Source: Streptomyces sp. AA1529 | GTDB taxonomy: Bacteria; Actinomycetota; Actinomycetes; Streptomycetales; Streptomycetaceae | DNA: 47,187 nucleotides | Assembly (NCBI RefSeq): GCF_000280905.1 | Contig: NZ_ALAP01000021.1 | Coordinates: 1 to 47,187 of the forward strand | Direction of reading: 5' to 3' | Part shown: piece after piece, positions 16,207 through 23,744 of the stretch | Layout: the number at the start of each line of letters is the position of its first letter | How positions within the stretch are numbered: the first letter of the stretch is position 1 | Notes under the pieces: model-generated | Told to the model about the DNA's origin: nothing | What the model saw: the letters and a program-made list of their open reading frames with translations, nothing else | The model's database searches: none | Position numbers and translations under genes: made by a program

Positions 16207-18143
16207 TGGCGGTCAACCTGAAGTTCCTCGCCCTGACTCTCACCACTGCAGACGCGGAGCAGACGTACCGATTCGACCAGCCAGCCACCGTGATCAGCGG
16301 ACCGAGCGGCAGCGGCAAGTCCAGCCTTCTCATGCTGCTCAAGCACGCTGTCGGCGGTGACGCCATCCTCACTCCTGCCGTGCGCGATCATGTCCACTCG
16401 GTGTGTGCGGAGGTCCTCGTCGGCGACGAGCACTTGGCGCTCCGGAGGCTGATCGGCGAAGCTGGCAGCAACCGGGTGGACGTGCTCGACCCCGTCACAC
16501 TGGAACTCCGCCAAAGCCTCATCATCCGCGCTGAGGCCGGTCAGACAACCCTGTCCGACCGGCTGCTGAGCGCCTTGAGGTTCCCTCGTGCGTCAATTCC
16601 CGTGCGTCGGGAAGGCAAAGCAGCCAAGGCCAACGTGACCTTCCAGGCCCTGTTCGCCTACGTCTACCTCGAAGCGATCTACATCGACACCCAGATCGTT
16701 CGCCACCAGCAGACCTACTTCGACGGGATGCGCCGAGCCCTTTTCGAGATCATCTTCGGGCTGACGGACAGCGTGCTCCTGGATCTGAAGCAGCGCTCGG
16801 CACAGCTCCTGACGGACATGAAGACGAAAACCTCTGAGCACGACAACGTCAGCAACTTCCTCCGAGAGTCGGACTCGCGAAGTGATGACGCGCTCCGTGC
16901 GGAACTCGTTCAGCTACGCGAGATGCTGTCCCTCGCCGAACGTGCCCTCAGTGATCTGCGCTCAGAGCTGGAGGAGAGCAGCGCGGCCGATGCCGTTCTG
17001 CGGCAGGAGCTCCGTCGGGCCGTCGCTGGCGCGAGGGACGCCAACCAAGAGGTCGAAGCCGCACGCGAGTTGCTCGAAGCCCGTGAATCAGTCGTCGCTC
17101 AGGTCGAACTGGATCTCCTGCGCCTGGAGCGCTCCGCGTCCGCGATCGAAAAGCTGTCTCCATTCGACTTCGTCGTCTGCCCTCGCTGCATGCAGCGGTT
17201 GGAAGGACGGCCGGTCCAAGAGGACCACTGCATTGTCTGCCTGCAACACGATCCCCCGGACGAGTCCGTCGACCCTGCAGCCATCCAGCAGACCCGGGAG
17301 GCCCTTGAGAGGCAGCTCCAGGACGCACAAGCTGTTCGCGAAGCTGATGCGCAGGTTCTTGCAGCTGCGCGCGACCGCGTCCAGCAAGCCGACTTCCTCA
17401 CCGCTACCCTGCGACGGGAGCTGGACGTGCAGACCCGGGACATCGTCGCGCCCCGGTTCGACGCGATCGCCAGTTCCAGCGCTCGCGTAGCCTCGCTCGG
17501 AGCGAGCATCGACGCCGTCACCCAGCTGCGTGATGCATGGGCTCGCGCGCGGTCCATCAACCAAGAGGTCAAGGACCTCAAGGCGACCCGCACGCGTGTC
17601 CAGGCCGACGTCAAGAGTCGCACCCTGGCCCTCGCAGCCCGCGGCCAACTCGTAGACGACCTGAGCCAGGAGTTCTTCACCCTGCTCGCCGAGCTGCACC
17701 TGCCTTGGGTACAAACGGCGGTCATCGACCCGAAGACCTATCTGCCGGTGATCGACGGCAACCCCTTCGAGAGCCTGCAGGCTTCCGGCGGCGGCATCAC
17801 GACATGCGTGAGCATCGCCTACAGCCTCGCCCTACTGGAATTCGGGCTCACCCACCCTGATGTCCTCATCCCCTCCCTGCTGATCATCGACTCCCCGCGC
17901 AAGGCACTGGGCAACAACCCAGACGACCAGGAACGCGGAAACCGCATCTACGACCGCTTCAAGGCACTCGCAGACGCCTACGGCGACCGGGTACAGCTGA
18001 TCATCGCTGACAACGACACCGCTCCCATCCCTAGCGACACCTTCAGCACCATCCCCCTCGACTACAACCGCCCCATGGTCCCCGGCGTAGCACACCCTGG
18101 GCCTGAGCATGTCCACCGTGCCGAACACGGCTATGAGGCATAG
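16206..18143 (+). CDS. ABC-3C ATPase, DUF3732-type SMC/Rad50-like
   Basis: A 645-aa SMC/Rad50-like ATPase, the predicted sensor of the system. Walker A is GPSGSGKSS (residues 32-40). Long coiled-coil arms (for example ALSDLRSELEESSAADAVL) flank a zinc-hook-like pair, CPRC (325-328) and CIVC (342-345), near the middle of the chain. The C-terminal head has a signature-like SGGGITTCVS (527 onward) and a Walker B LLIIDSPRKAL (Asp562) in which SP replaces the usual acidic residue, as I recall for the DUF3732 family. It starts within the stop of the middle component. The trigger is unknown; related systems are predicted to respond to invading nucleic acid. Confidence 0.82.
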   Translation: MAVNLKFLALTLTTADAEQTYRFDQPATVISGPSGSGKSSLLMLLKHAVGGDAILTPAVRDHVHSVCAEVLVGDEHLALRRLIGEAGSNRVDVLDPVTLELRQSLIIRAEAGQTTLSDRLLSALRFPRASIPVRREGKAAKANVTFQALFAYVYLEAIYIDTQIVRHQQTYFDGMRRALFEIIFGLTDSVLLDLKQRSAQLLTDMKTKTSEHDNVSNFLRESDSRSDDALRAELVQLREMLSLAERALSDLRSELEESSAADAVLRQELRRAVAGARDANQEVEAARELLEARESVVAQVELDLLRLERSASAIEKLSPFDFVVCPRCMQRLEGRPVQEDHCIVCLQHDPPDESVDPAAIQQTREALERQLQDAQAVREADAQVLAAARDRVQQADFLTATLRRELDVQTRDIVAPRFDAIASSSARVASLGASIDAVTQLRDAWARARSINQEVKDLKATRTRVQADVKSRTLALAARGQLVDDLSQEFFTLLAELHLPWVQTAVIDPKTYLPVIDGNPFESLQASGGGITTCVSIAYSLALLEFGLTHPDVLIPSLLIIDSPRKALGNNPDDQERGNRIYDRFKALADAYGDRVQLIIADNDTAPIPSDTFSTIPLDYNRPMVPGVAHPGPEHVHRAEHGYEA

Positions 18144-18266
18144 GCCCGCGGCCAACCGTCGGCCGTTCCTAGTGGTCGGGCTGGTAGCAGTAATCCTGGA
18201 CACGGCCCACTTGGACCTGTCCGCGTCGCTTGTCAAACGCGGATGCGGACTGGTTCTCGCTGCATG

Positions 18267-19064
18267 TCACTGAGGCGCCGCAGCAACCGGGACAGCACCC
18301 CGCTTCAGGTTAAGAATCTCAGCGGGAAGGCCCAAGTCGTTCATAACCTTCTCAATGGTCTTCTTCATCGGGTGGCCCTCGATATAAGGGCTGATCGCGT
18401 TGGCAGCCTGCAGAAGTGCGACCGGGACCCACAATCGCTCGACGATCACCTCCGCGTCCTGCGGCTCCGTCGCGAAGTACAACTTGTCGTCCTTCTCGAC
18501 CACGAACGGGTTCGCCGTGTACGCAGTCGTGTGGGACAAGGCAGAGTGGTGCCGGTACACCGGATATATCTCCGGAGTCCCGTACGCCTTGGCGAGGTTG
18601 TCAAAGTTCGAAAGCTCGCCGAGTAGCCGCTTGTGCAGCTTCTCGTCGGCCTCGTCCGCGAACTCAAGTGGCGCTGTCTCGACCGTTACGGGGTCGGGCA
18701 GGTTCCATGTCGAATTAACGTTGTTGGCTAGCTTGGTGCGGTGTTCGTCGGAGTACGCGCGGATAGCCCTCAGCGCCGGCCACCCGTTGTCGACGAGCCA
18801 GTTCATCGCGTACGCGTGGCCGATCAGGTTCCTCATCAGGGGCGCGGCTTCCACGCTGAAGCCGTCGTCGTAGAGCCGGACGACCGCCTTCGCCGTGCGG
18901 TTGGTGAACTGCCACCAGCCCATCAGCATCGGCATCATCGGCATGTCGCGGACAGCGACGGTCACGCCGGTACCGACAACCTTATCCGCTTCGGCGAGCA
19001 ACAGCGGGACGACTGCACGGCAGCGCCTCAGACACTGCTCATTCGGTCCGAACTTGTAGGTCAT
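18267..19064 (-). CDS. DUF5677-like protein of unknown function
   Basis: A 265-aa protein with the pattern of DUF5677: an N-terminal helical part (RRCRAVVPLLLAEADKV), then MRNLIGHAYAMNWLVDNGW and a conserved-looking YRHHSALSHTTAY motif. No enzymatic motif, signal peptide or membrane segment is clear. The ATG at 19064 has AGGA 4-8 nt upstream. It runs opposite to the ABC-3C operon and is separated from it by 123 bp, so it has its own promoter near the right transposon end. It is the last cargo gene. A role in defence is possible from location only. Confidence 0.65.
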   Translation of the reverse strand: MTYKFGPNEQCLRRCRAVVPLLLAEADKVVGTGVTVAVRDMPMMPMLMGWWQFTNRTAKAVVRLYDDGFSVEAAPLMRNLIGHAYAMNWLVDNGWPALRAIRAYSDEHRTKLANNVNSTWNLPDPVTVETAPLEFADEADEKLHKRLLGELSNFDNLAKAYGTPEIYPVYRHHSALSHTTAYTANPFVVEKDDKLYFATEPQDAEVIVERLWVPVALLQAANAISPYIEGHPMKKTIEKVMNDLGLPAEILNLKRGAVPVAAAPQ

Positions 19065-19548
19065 GATCCTGAATTTAGCTTGCGAGCCAGTCCCGTGGCC
19101 TGCACGCTTGCGCCTACTGATGCTCTTTCGGCCGCCCACCGCTGGGCGGCCGGCAGGATCGGCGCAGTTCCCTGCGGAACATGAGCGAAGCCGCCCCACG
19201 GCTCAAGGGTTCTCGGCTTCTCGGGCCGCAGGTTCCTGGGCCCTGCCGCACATGGGGCCATGCCGCTGGTAGACATCCACCGGCGCGCGCCGCCGCTTGT
19301 ACAGGGCGAGCCGATCGTCGGGGTCGATGCGTCCCGGATCGCCTGGGACGGCTGGTCCGGGGGTCCGGGATGGCTGTGCCTGCCCACGGTCTCCCCGGGG
19401 CGAGTCGGCCTTCCCGTACTCACCGTCACGACACCGACGTCACGTAAGTGCCCGAGTGCTCATGATCAGCGACCTCCGCTTCTGCTCATTTCGCGCGGAT
19501 TTCGGCGTTTGTCCAGCGCCGAGTGTTCGGGAAGTGACGGATCCTAGA
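19065..19548. other. Right end of the Tn7-like transposon, no gene seen
   Basis: These 484 bp contain no coding sequence I can support. Candidate TnsB-binding heptamers in inverted orientation (TGCTCAT) lie at 19457-19463 and 19483-19489, and the 11-bp terminal repeat is at 19538-19548. The promoter of the DUF5677-like gene must lie at its left side. One plus-strand frame is open from about 19297 through the right end into the methyltransferase remnant, so a hybrid protein could be translated from within the element. Confidence 0.55.
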
Positions 19549-19553
19549 GTGCG
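19549..19553. repeat. 5-bp target-site duplication, right copy (GTGCG)
   Basis: GTGCG follows the right terminal repeat directly and matches 7201-7205. It is followed by TGTCGTCACTGCC, the continuation of the methyltransferase gene. Confidence 0.9.
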
Positions 19554-20343
19554 TGTCGTCACTGCCGACGCGGCCGAGCCCATCCCGGACCTCGGCAAGG
19601 TCGACGTCATCATGGTCACCGCAGGGGCCTGGGACATTCCGCCTGCCTGGATGGATCAGCTCAAGCCCGGCGGTCGCCTCGTGGCGCCGTTGCGTATGCG
19701 GGGCCTGACCCGCTCGGTCGCTTTCGCTCTCGTAGGCGATCACCTGGAGTCGGAGTCCGCGAAAATCTGCGGCTTCGTCCCGATGCAGGGCTCCACCGGG
19801 CATCAGGAGCAGCTACTCCTGGTCCATGGCACGCCAGAGATCGGGCTGCGCTTCGATGACGGACTGCCGGCCGAGCCCAGCAAGCTCGACAACGCCGTGA
19901 CGATGCCGCGCTACGAGAGGTGGACCGGCGTGACCATCGGTCTCCGGGAACTGCTGGACACGCTCCAGATGCACTTGGCGATCTCACTGCCCGGCTTCTG
20001 CATCATGGCCGTCGACGAGGACCTGGACACCGGCATCGTCGCCCCGGTGAACAAGGGCTACGCGCTGGCGGCCGTCGAAGACGACACCTTCGCCTACCTC
20101 GTCACCCGCCGCACGGAGGACAACAAGCACGTCGAGTACGGCGTGCATGCCCTGGGCCCCCACGCGCAGTCGTTCGCCGAGAAGATCGTCGACCACCTGC
20201 GCGACTGGGAGGCCAACCGGCGCGGAGGACCCAGCCCGGTCATCCGTGTCCATCCGGCCGACACCCCTGATGACCAGATCGGTGGAGACCAGGTCATCGA
20301 CAAGGTGCACAGCCGGATCTCCCTCTCCTGGCCCGCGGCGTGA
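19549..20343 (+). pseudogene. FxLD-system methyltransferase, C-terminal half
   Basis: The continuation of the gene broken at 7205. It encodes VRVVTADAAEPIPD, then VDVIMVTAGAWDIPPAWMDQLKPGGRLVAPL, the post-catalytic strand of a PIMT-like Rossmann fold, and a C-terminal domain ending in SRISLSWPAA. Joined to the N-terminal half after one target duplication is removed, it forms a complete 408-aa protein. Left alone it lacks the SAM-binding motif I. Possible starts inside the transposon end (ATG 19462; GTG 19534) could express a fragment, but not an active enzyme. The precursor gene follows 55 bp later. Homologues such as OlvSA methylate Asp in class I lanthipeptides, leading to isoaspartate. Confidence 0.88.
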
Positions 20344-20398
20344 CCGTCGCCTGCCAGGCCGTCCTGCAGCACACCATCGAGCAAGGAGAGTGATCAAT

Positions 20399-20590
20399 AT
20401 GAGCCCCACCGCCGCGTTGGCCGAGAGGCCCGAGGTCGTCGATGAGGATGACTTCGCCCCGTTGGACGTCAAGGTGGTAGTCGCCACTCATCCGATCGGC
20501 AAGCTCATGTGCTCCACGGGGGATGGCTGCGGAAGCACTTGCTCAGGTGGCTCGTCCGCCTGCAGCTCCTTCGTCGAGGACCCGGCCTGA
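20399..20590 (+). CDS. FxLD-type lanthipeptide precursor
   Basis: A 63-aa ribosomal peptide. The leader (about residues 1-30) contains EDDFAPLDVKVV, the F..LD recognition motif, here with an extra residue compared with the usual F-x-L-D. The core is rich in Cys, Ser, Thr and Gly, with Cys at 38, 44, 48 and 55 and potential ring partners T30, S39, T40, S46, T47, S49, S52, S53, S56 and S57. An Asp-Gly pair (D42-G43) lies inside the Cys-rich part and is the natural candidate for succinimide/isoaspartate formation. The ATG at 20399 follows AAGGAG. A strong hairpin separates it from lanB. Confidence 0.82.
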   Translation: MSPTAALAERPEVVDEDDFAPLDVKVVVATHPIGKLMCSTGDGCGSTCSGGSSACSSFVEDPA

Positions 20591-20607
20591 TTCACCGCCG
20601 GTGGAGC

Positions 20608-20639
20608 GGGGGCGTCGAACGGTGGTGTTCGGCGCCCCC
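20608..20639. promoter_or_regulatory. Strong hairpin between precursor and lanB
   Basis: A 13-bp stem (GGGGGCGTCGAAC at 20608-20620 with GTTCGGCGCCCCC at 20627-20639, one G-U pair) closes a 6-nt loop 17 nt after the precursor stop. There is no T tract. It could be an attenuator or RNA-stabilising structure that raises precursor levels over the modification enzymes, as in many lantibiotic operons. Confidence 0.6.
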
Positions 20640-20684
20640 TCGCCCGCCTCAGCTTTCACGACTGGCTGGAAGGAAGGAGCGCCC

Positions 20685-23600
20685 ATGGCCGACACTCTCA
20701 GGTACCAATGGACGGGCACAGCCATGCTCCGTGCCACTACAACGCCGAGTCCCGCCGATGTGCCGCACGCCCTCGATCTGGACGATGGGGCGACCATCCG
20801 CGCCTGGCTCGTGAAGATCTGGGCGCGGCCCGACGTACGCAACGCCCTGTTCGCCGCCAGCCCGGTGCTCACCCGATCTGTCGAGAACATCGTCCGTGGC
20901 CGGACCATGTCGACTCGGCAGATTCGCCGGGCCGCTCTGTCCGTCGTGTCCTATCTCCTGCGCTGGCAACGACGGCCGACGCCCTTCGGTCTGTTCGCCG
21001 GCACAGCGCCACTCACGCTTGCAACGACAGCACACGTACATTGGGGCGCTGAGCACCAGGTGCTCCTACGGGCGGACGGCGAGTGGATCAGTGACATCGT
21101 CCAGGGCTTGGAGCAGCAGCCCGAACTCCTCGAACGTCTCTCGCTGGTCGCCAACAACACCGCCCAGGTCCGAGGCGATCGACTCACCGCGCCCGGCCCG
21201 CCCGCTGACGGTCACGCCCGCCTCATGGCTCCCGTCGAGATATCCATGCGGCTGTCCCGACCGGTCAACGCGGCAATGCGCGCCGCTCGCTCGCCGATTC
21301 GCTATCAGGACCTACGCGGCCACCTGACCACCATGTTCCCGGCCGGGGCGGGTGGGGAGATCGACCAGGTTCTGCGGGAACTCATCGCACAGAACCTCCT
21401 GATCACCAGCCTGCGCCCGCCCATGACGGCCCCTGACGCGCTGGACCATGTGTGCACCGAGCTCAAGAAGGCCGACGCACACTCCTTCCCTGACATCGGT
21501 GCGCAGGCGCGCGACCTGTACGAGCTGCGCGACGACCTTGCCGCGCACGCCGAGTCGTCAGCCAGCACCGACCTGCGCACCATGACCGCCCGGATGGCCG
21601 CCCACTCGACCGTCGCCCCCGCCCCGATGCTCGTGGACACCGTCCTGGACTGCGACGTGCGGCTCCCTGCGGTGGTCGTCGCCGAAGCGCAGAAGGCCGT
21701 CGAGGTCCTGCATCGCGTCAGCCCGCTGCCGTACGGCTATCAACAGTGGCGCGACTACCACCGCCGCTTCCGTGCCCAGTACGGCGTCGGCGCAGCCGTG
21801 CCCGTCCTCGACCTCGTTGCCGACAGCGGCCTGGGCCGGCCCGCCGAATACGTCGGCGCCGAGCGGGGCAAGACCCCCAAACCCGTCACCGAGCGCGACG
21901 CGCTGATTCTCAAGCTCCTCCAGCGGATGCACATGGAAGGCCGGAGCGAACTCCTCCTCGACGACGCCACGATCACCGAGCTCGCACAGGCCGCGGGAAC
22001 CGACGAACCTCTGTACGGAGAGCGCAGCGAAATCGCCTTCGAGGTCCACTCACCCTCCACTCGCGCCCTGGCCAGCGGTGCGTTCAGTCTCGAAGTCACC
22101 GGCGTTCCCCGCCCTGCCAGCAGCATGCTCGGCCGCTTCGCGCACCTGATGCCCGCCGAGCAACGGCGCCTGCTCGCGGATTCCTACACGGCGCGCACCG
22201 ACGCTGTCACCGCACAGCTCTCCTTCGGACCGCGCCGACGCCGCAACGAGAACGTGGCGCGCACCGACCAGCTCCTTCCGTACGTGATCCCCCTCGCCGA
22301 GCACCCTGCAGAGGAGGGCGAGCCGATCGGCTTGGAGGACGTCGCTGTCACCGCGGACGCCCGCAATCTGCACCTCGTGCAGCTCTCCACAGGCCGCCCG
22401 ATCGACGTACGGGTGACACACGCGCTGGAGGCGGGCGTCCAGACCCCGCCCCTGGCTCGATTCCTCTCCGAGGTCGCAGGCGCCCGACGCGCGGTCTACA
22501 AGAAGTTCGACTTCGGCGCCGCCGCCCACCTGCCGTATCTGCCGCGAGTCCGCTACGGCCGTACCACCTTGACCCCGGCCCGCTGGCTGCTCAACGCCAA
22601 GGACCTGGCCGGCCGACGGGCTCCGTACAAGGAGTGGGAGAAGGCATTCGCCGCATGGCGCGTACGCCTGAACGTCCCGAAGCGCGTCTCCCTGACCGAG
22701 TTCGACCAACGGCTTCCCGTCGATCTCGATCACCCTGTGCAGCGCCACCTCGTTCGCACCCGACTCCACGATGTCCACGAACTGGAACTGCGCGAGGTCG
22801 CTGACGACGACCAGTACGGCTGGATCGGCCGGGCCCACGAGATCCTGCTCGCCTTCGTGCGGACCGCACCCGCGGCCTCCACCACGCCGCTGCTCCCACC
22901 CCGCGCTCATCAGCCCGCTCCGCCTGTGCAGCTCCCCGGCGACGGCGAGGTGTTGCGGATGCATCTGCACACCCACCCCAACCGGTACGACGAAATCCTC
23001 GACCGGCACCTTCCGCGCCTGCTTGCTGCACTCGACCAGCCGATGTGGTGGTTCACCCGACACCGGGAACTCGCCCGCCCAGAGACCGGACAACATCTCG
23101 CCCTCACTCTGCACCTCACTGGCGACTACGGGACAGCGGCCGCCGCAGTGAACAGCTGGGCGACCGACCTTCACCATCAGCGCCTGCTGTCCAGCCTCGC
23201 CTTCGAGCCCTACCGGCCCCAGACCGGCCGATACGGGACGGGGCAGGCAATGGACGCCGCGCACCGCGTGTTCGCCGCCGACTCCACCGCAGCCCTCGCG
23301 CAGATCCGGTTCACCTCCGGTTGCGACATCGCGCCCCAGGCGCTCACGGCCGTGAGCCTCGTCGACATCGCCGCGCATCTGCTCGCGGTCCGCGACGACG
23401 CATGGACCTGGTTGATCGAACACGCCCCGGCCCATGGGCGACCCGACCGGACGCTGCGGGAACAGGCCATCCAGTTCTACGACGCTGAACCGCAAACGCT
23501 CGCTCTTCACTACGGTGCAGAGATCGTCGAGTCAGTCGAGGCATGGGAACAGCGCGCCAGAGCCCTCACCGCATACCGCCAGGCCCTTGTCGAGACGGAG

Positions 23601-23744
23601 CACGACCCGACGACGGTCCTGCGGTCGCTGCTCCACCACCATCAGGTGCGCGTGCTCGGGGTCGGACCCACTGCGGAAGCCGCCACCCTCCACCTCGCCC
23701 GCACCATCGCCCTGCGCCACCGGCCGATCAGGGCCGAACGATGA
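20685..23744 (+). CDS. lanB: Lanthipeptide dehydratase LanB, full-length
   Basis: Dehydrates Ser/Thr of the precursor to Dha/Dhb, using glutamyl-tRNA to activate the hydroxyl. The 1,019-aa length matches complete class I LanB proteins. The N-terminal glutamylation domain shows family-like segments (RRAALSVVSYLLRWQRRPTPFGLFAG; MHMEGRSELLLDDATITELA). The SpaB_C elimination domain begins near residue 755 (VLRMHLHTHPNRYDEIL; WWFTRHRELARP) and runs to the end. The ATG at 20685 has AAGGAG 6 nt upstream. It overlaps lanC by ATGA. It appears intact. Confidence 0.92.
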   Translation: MADTLRYQWTGTAMLRATTTPSPADVPHALDLDDGATIRAWLVKIWARPDVRNALFAASPVLTRSVENIVRGRTMSTRQIRRAALSVVSYLLRWQRRPTPFGLFAGTAPLTLATTAHVHWGAEHQVLLRADGEWISDIVQGLEQQPELLERLSLVANNTAQVRGDRLTAPGPPADGHARLMAPVEISMRLSRPVNAAMRAARSPIRYQDLRGHLTTMFPAGAGGEIDQVLRELIAQNLLITSLRPPMTAPDALDHVCTELKKADAHSFPDIGAQARDLYELRDDLAAHAESSASTDLRTMTARMAAHSTVAPAPMLVDTVLDCDVRLPAVVVAEAQKAVEVLHRVSPLPYGYQQWRDYHRRFRAQYGVGAAVPVLDLVADSGLGRPAEYVGAERGKTPKPVTERDALILKLLQRMHMEGRSELLLDDATITELAQAAGTDEPLYGERSEIAFEVHSPSTRALASGAFSLEVTGVPRPASSMLGRFAHLMPAEQRRLLADSYTARTDAVTAQLSFGPRRRRNENVARTDQLLPYVIPLAEHPAEEGEPIGLEDVAVTADARNLHLVQLSTGRPIDVRVTHALEAGVQTPPLARFLSEVAGARRAVYKKFDFGAAAHLPYLPRVRYGRTTLTPARWLLNAKDLAGRRAPYKEWEKAFAAWRVRLNVPKRVSLTEFDQRLPVDLDHPVQRHLVRTRLHDVHELELREVADDDQYGWIGRAHEILLAFVRTAPAASTTPLLPPRAHQPAPPVQLPGDGEVLRMHLHTHPNRYDEILDRHLPRLLAALDQPMWWFTRHRELARPETGQHLALTLHLTGDYGTAAAAVNSWATDLHHQRLLSSLAFEPYRPQTGRYGTGQAMDAAHRVFAADSTAALAQIRFTSGCDIAPQALTAVSLVDIAAHLLAVRDDAWTWLIEHAPAHGRPDRTLREQAIQFYDAEPQTLALHYGAEIVESVEAWEQRARALTAYRQALVETEHDPTTVLRSLLHHHQVRVLGVGPTAEAATLHLARTIALRHRPIRAER

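Larger units (their letters stand above)
7206..19548. mobile_element. Tn7-like transposon (TnsA-TnsB-TnsC-TniQ) with ABC-3C cargo
   Basis: A 12,343-bp element with perfect 11-bp terminal inverted repeats (TCTAGGATCCG at 7206-7216; CGGATCCTAGA at 19538-19548), flanked by a 5-bp duplication. The transposition genes form one overlapping operon from the left end: tnsA, tnsB, tnsC and tniQ. Cargo follows: a three-gene ABC-3C-type system and a convergent DUF5677-like gene. All catalytic motifs of TnsA, TnsB and TnsC are intact, so the element may still be mobile. Its termini are TC...GA rather than the TG...CA common in Tn7 and Tn5053. No CRISPR array or Cas gene is present. Confidence 0.9.

Noticed and set aside
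18144..18266. Intergenic space between the ABC-3C ATPase and the DUF5677-like gene as a small RNA or toxin-antitoxin locus
   Set aside because: At 123 bp it is short, convergent, and shows no clear hairpin or small open frame with a ribosome-binding site.
7206..19548. CRISPR array or Cas genes carried by the Tn7-like element
   Set aside because: I looked for regularly spaced repeats and Cas-like motifs; none is present. The element appears to depend on TniQ alone for targeting.
19297..20343. A single chimeric gene running from the transposon right end into the methyltransferase remnant
   Set aside because: The frame is open, but the part before 19549 has no protein character and the exact 5-bp duplication shows that the junction is an insertion boundary.
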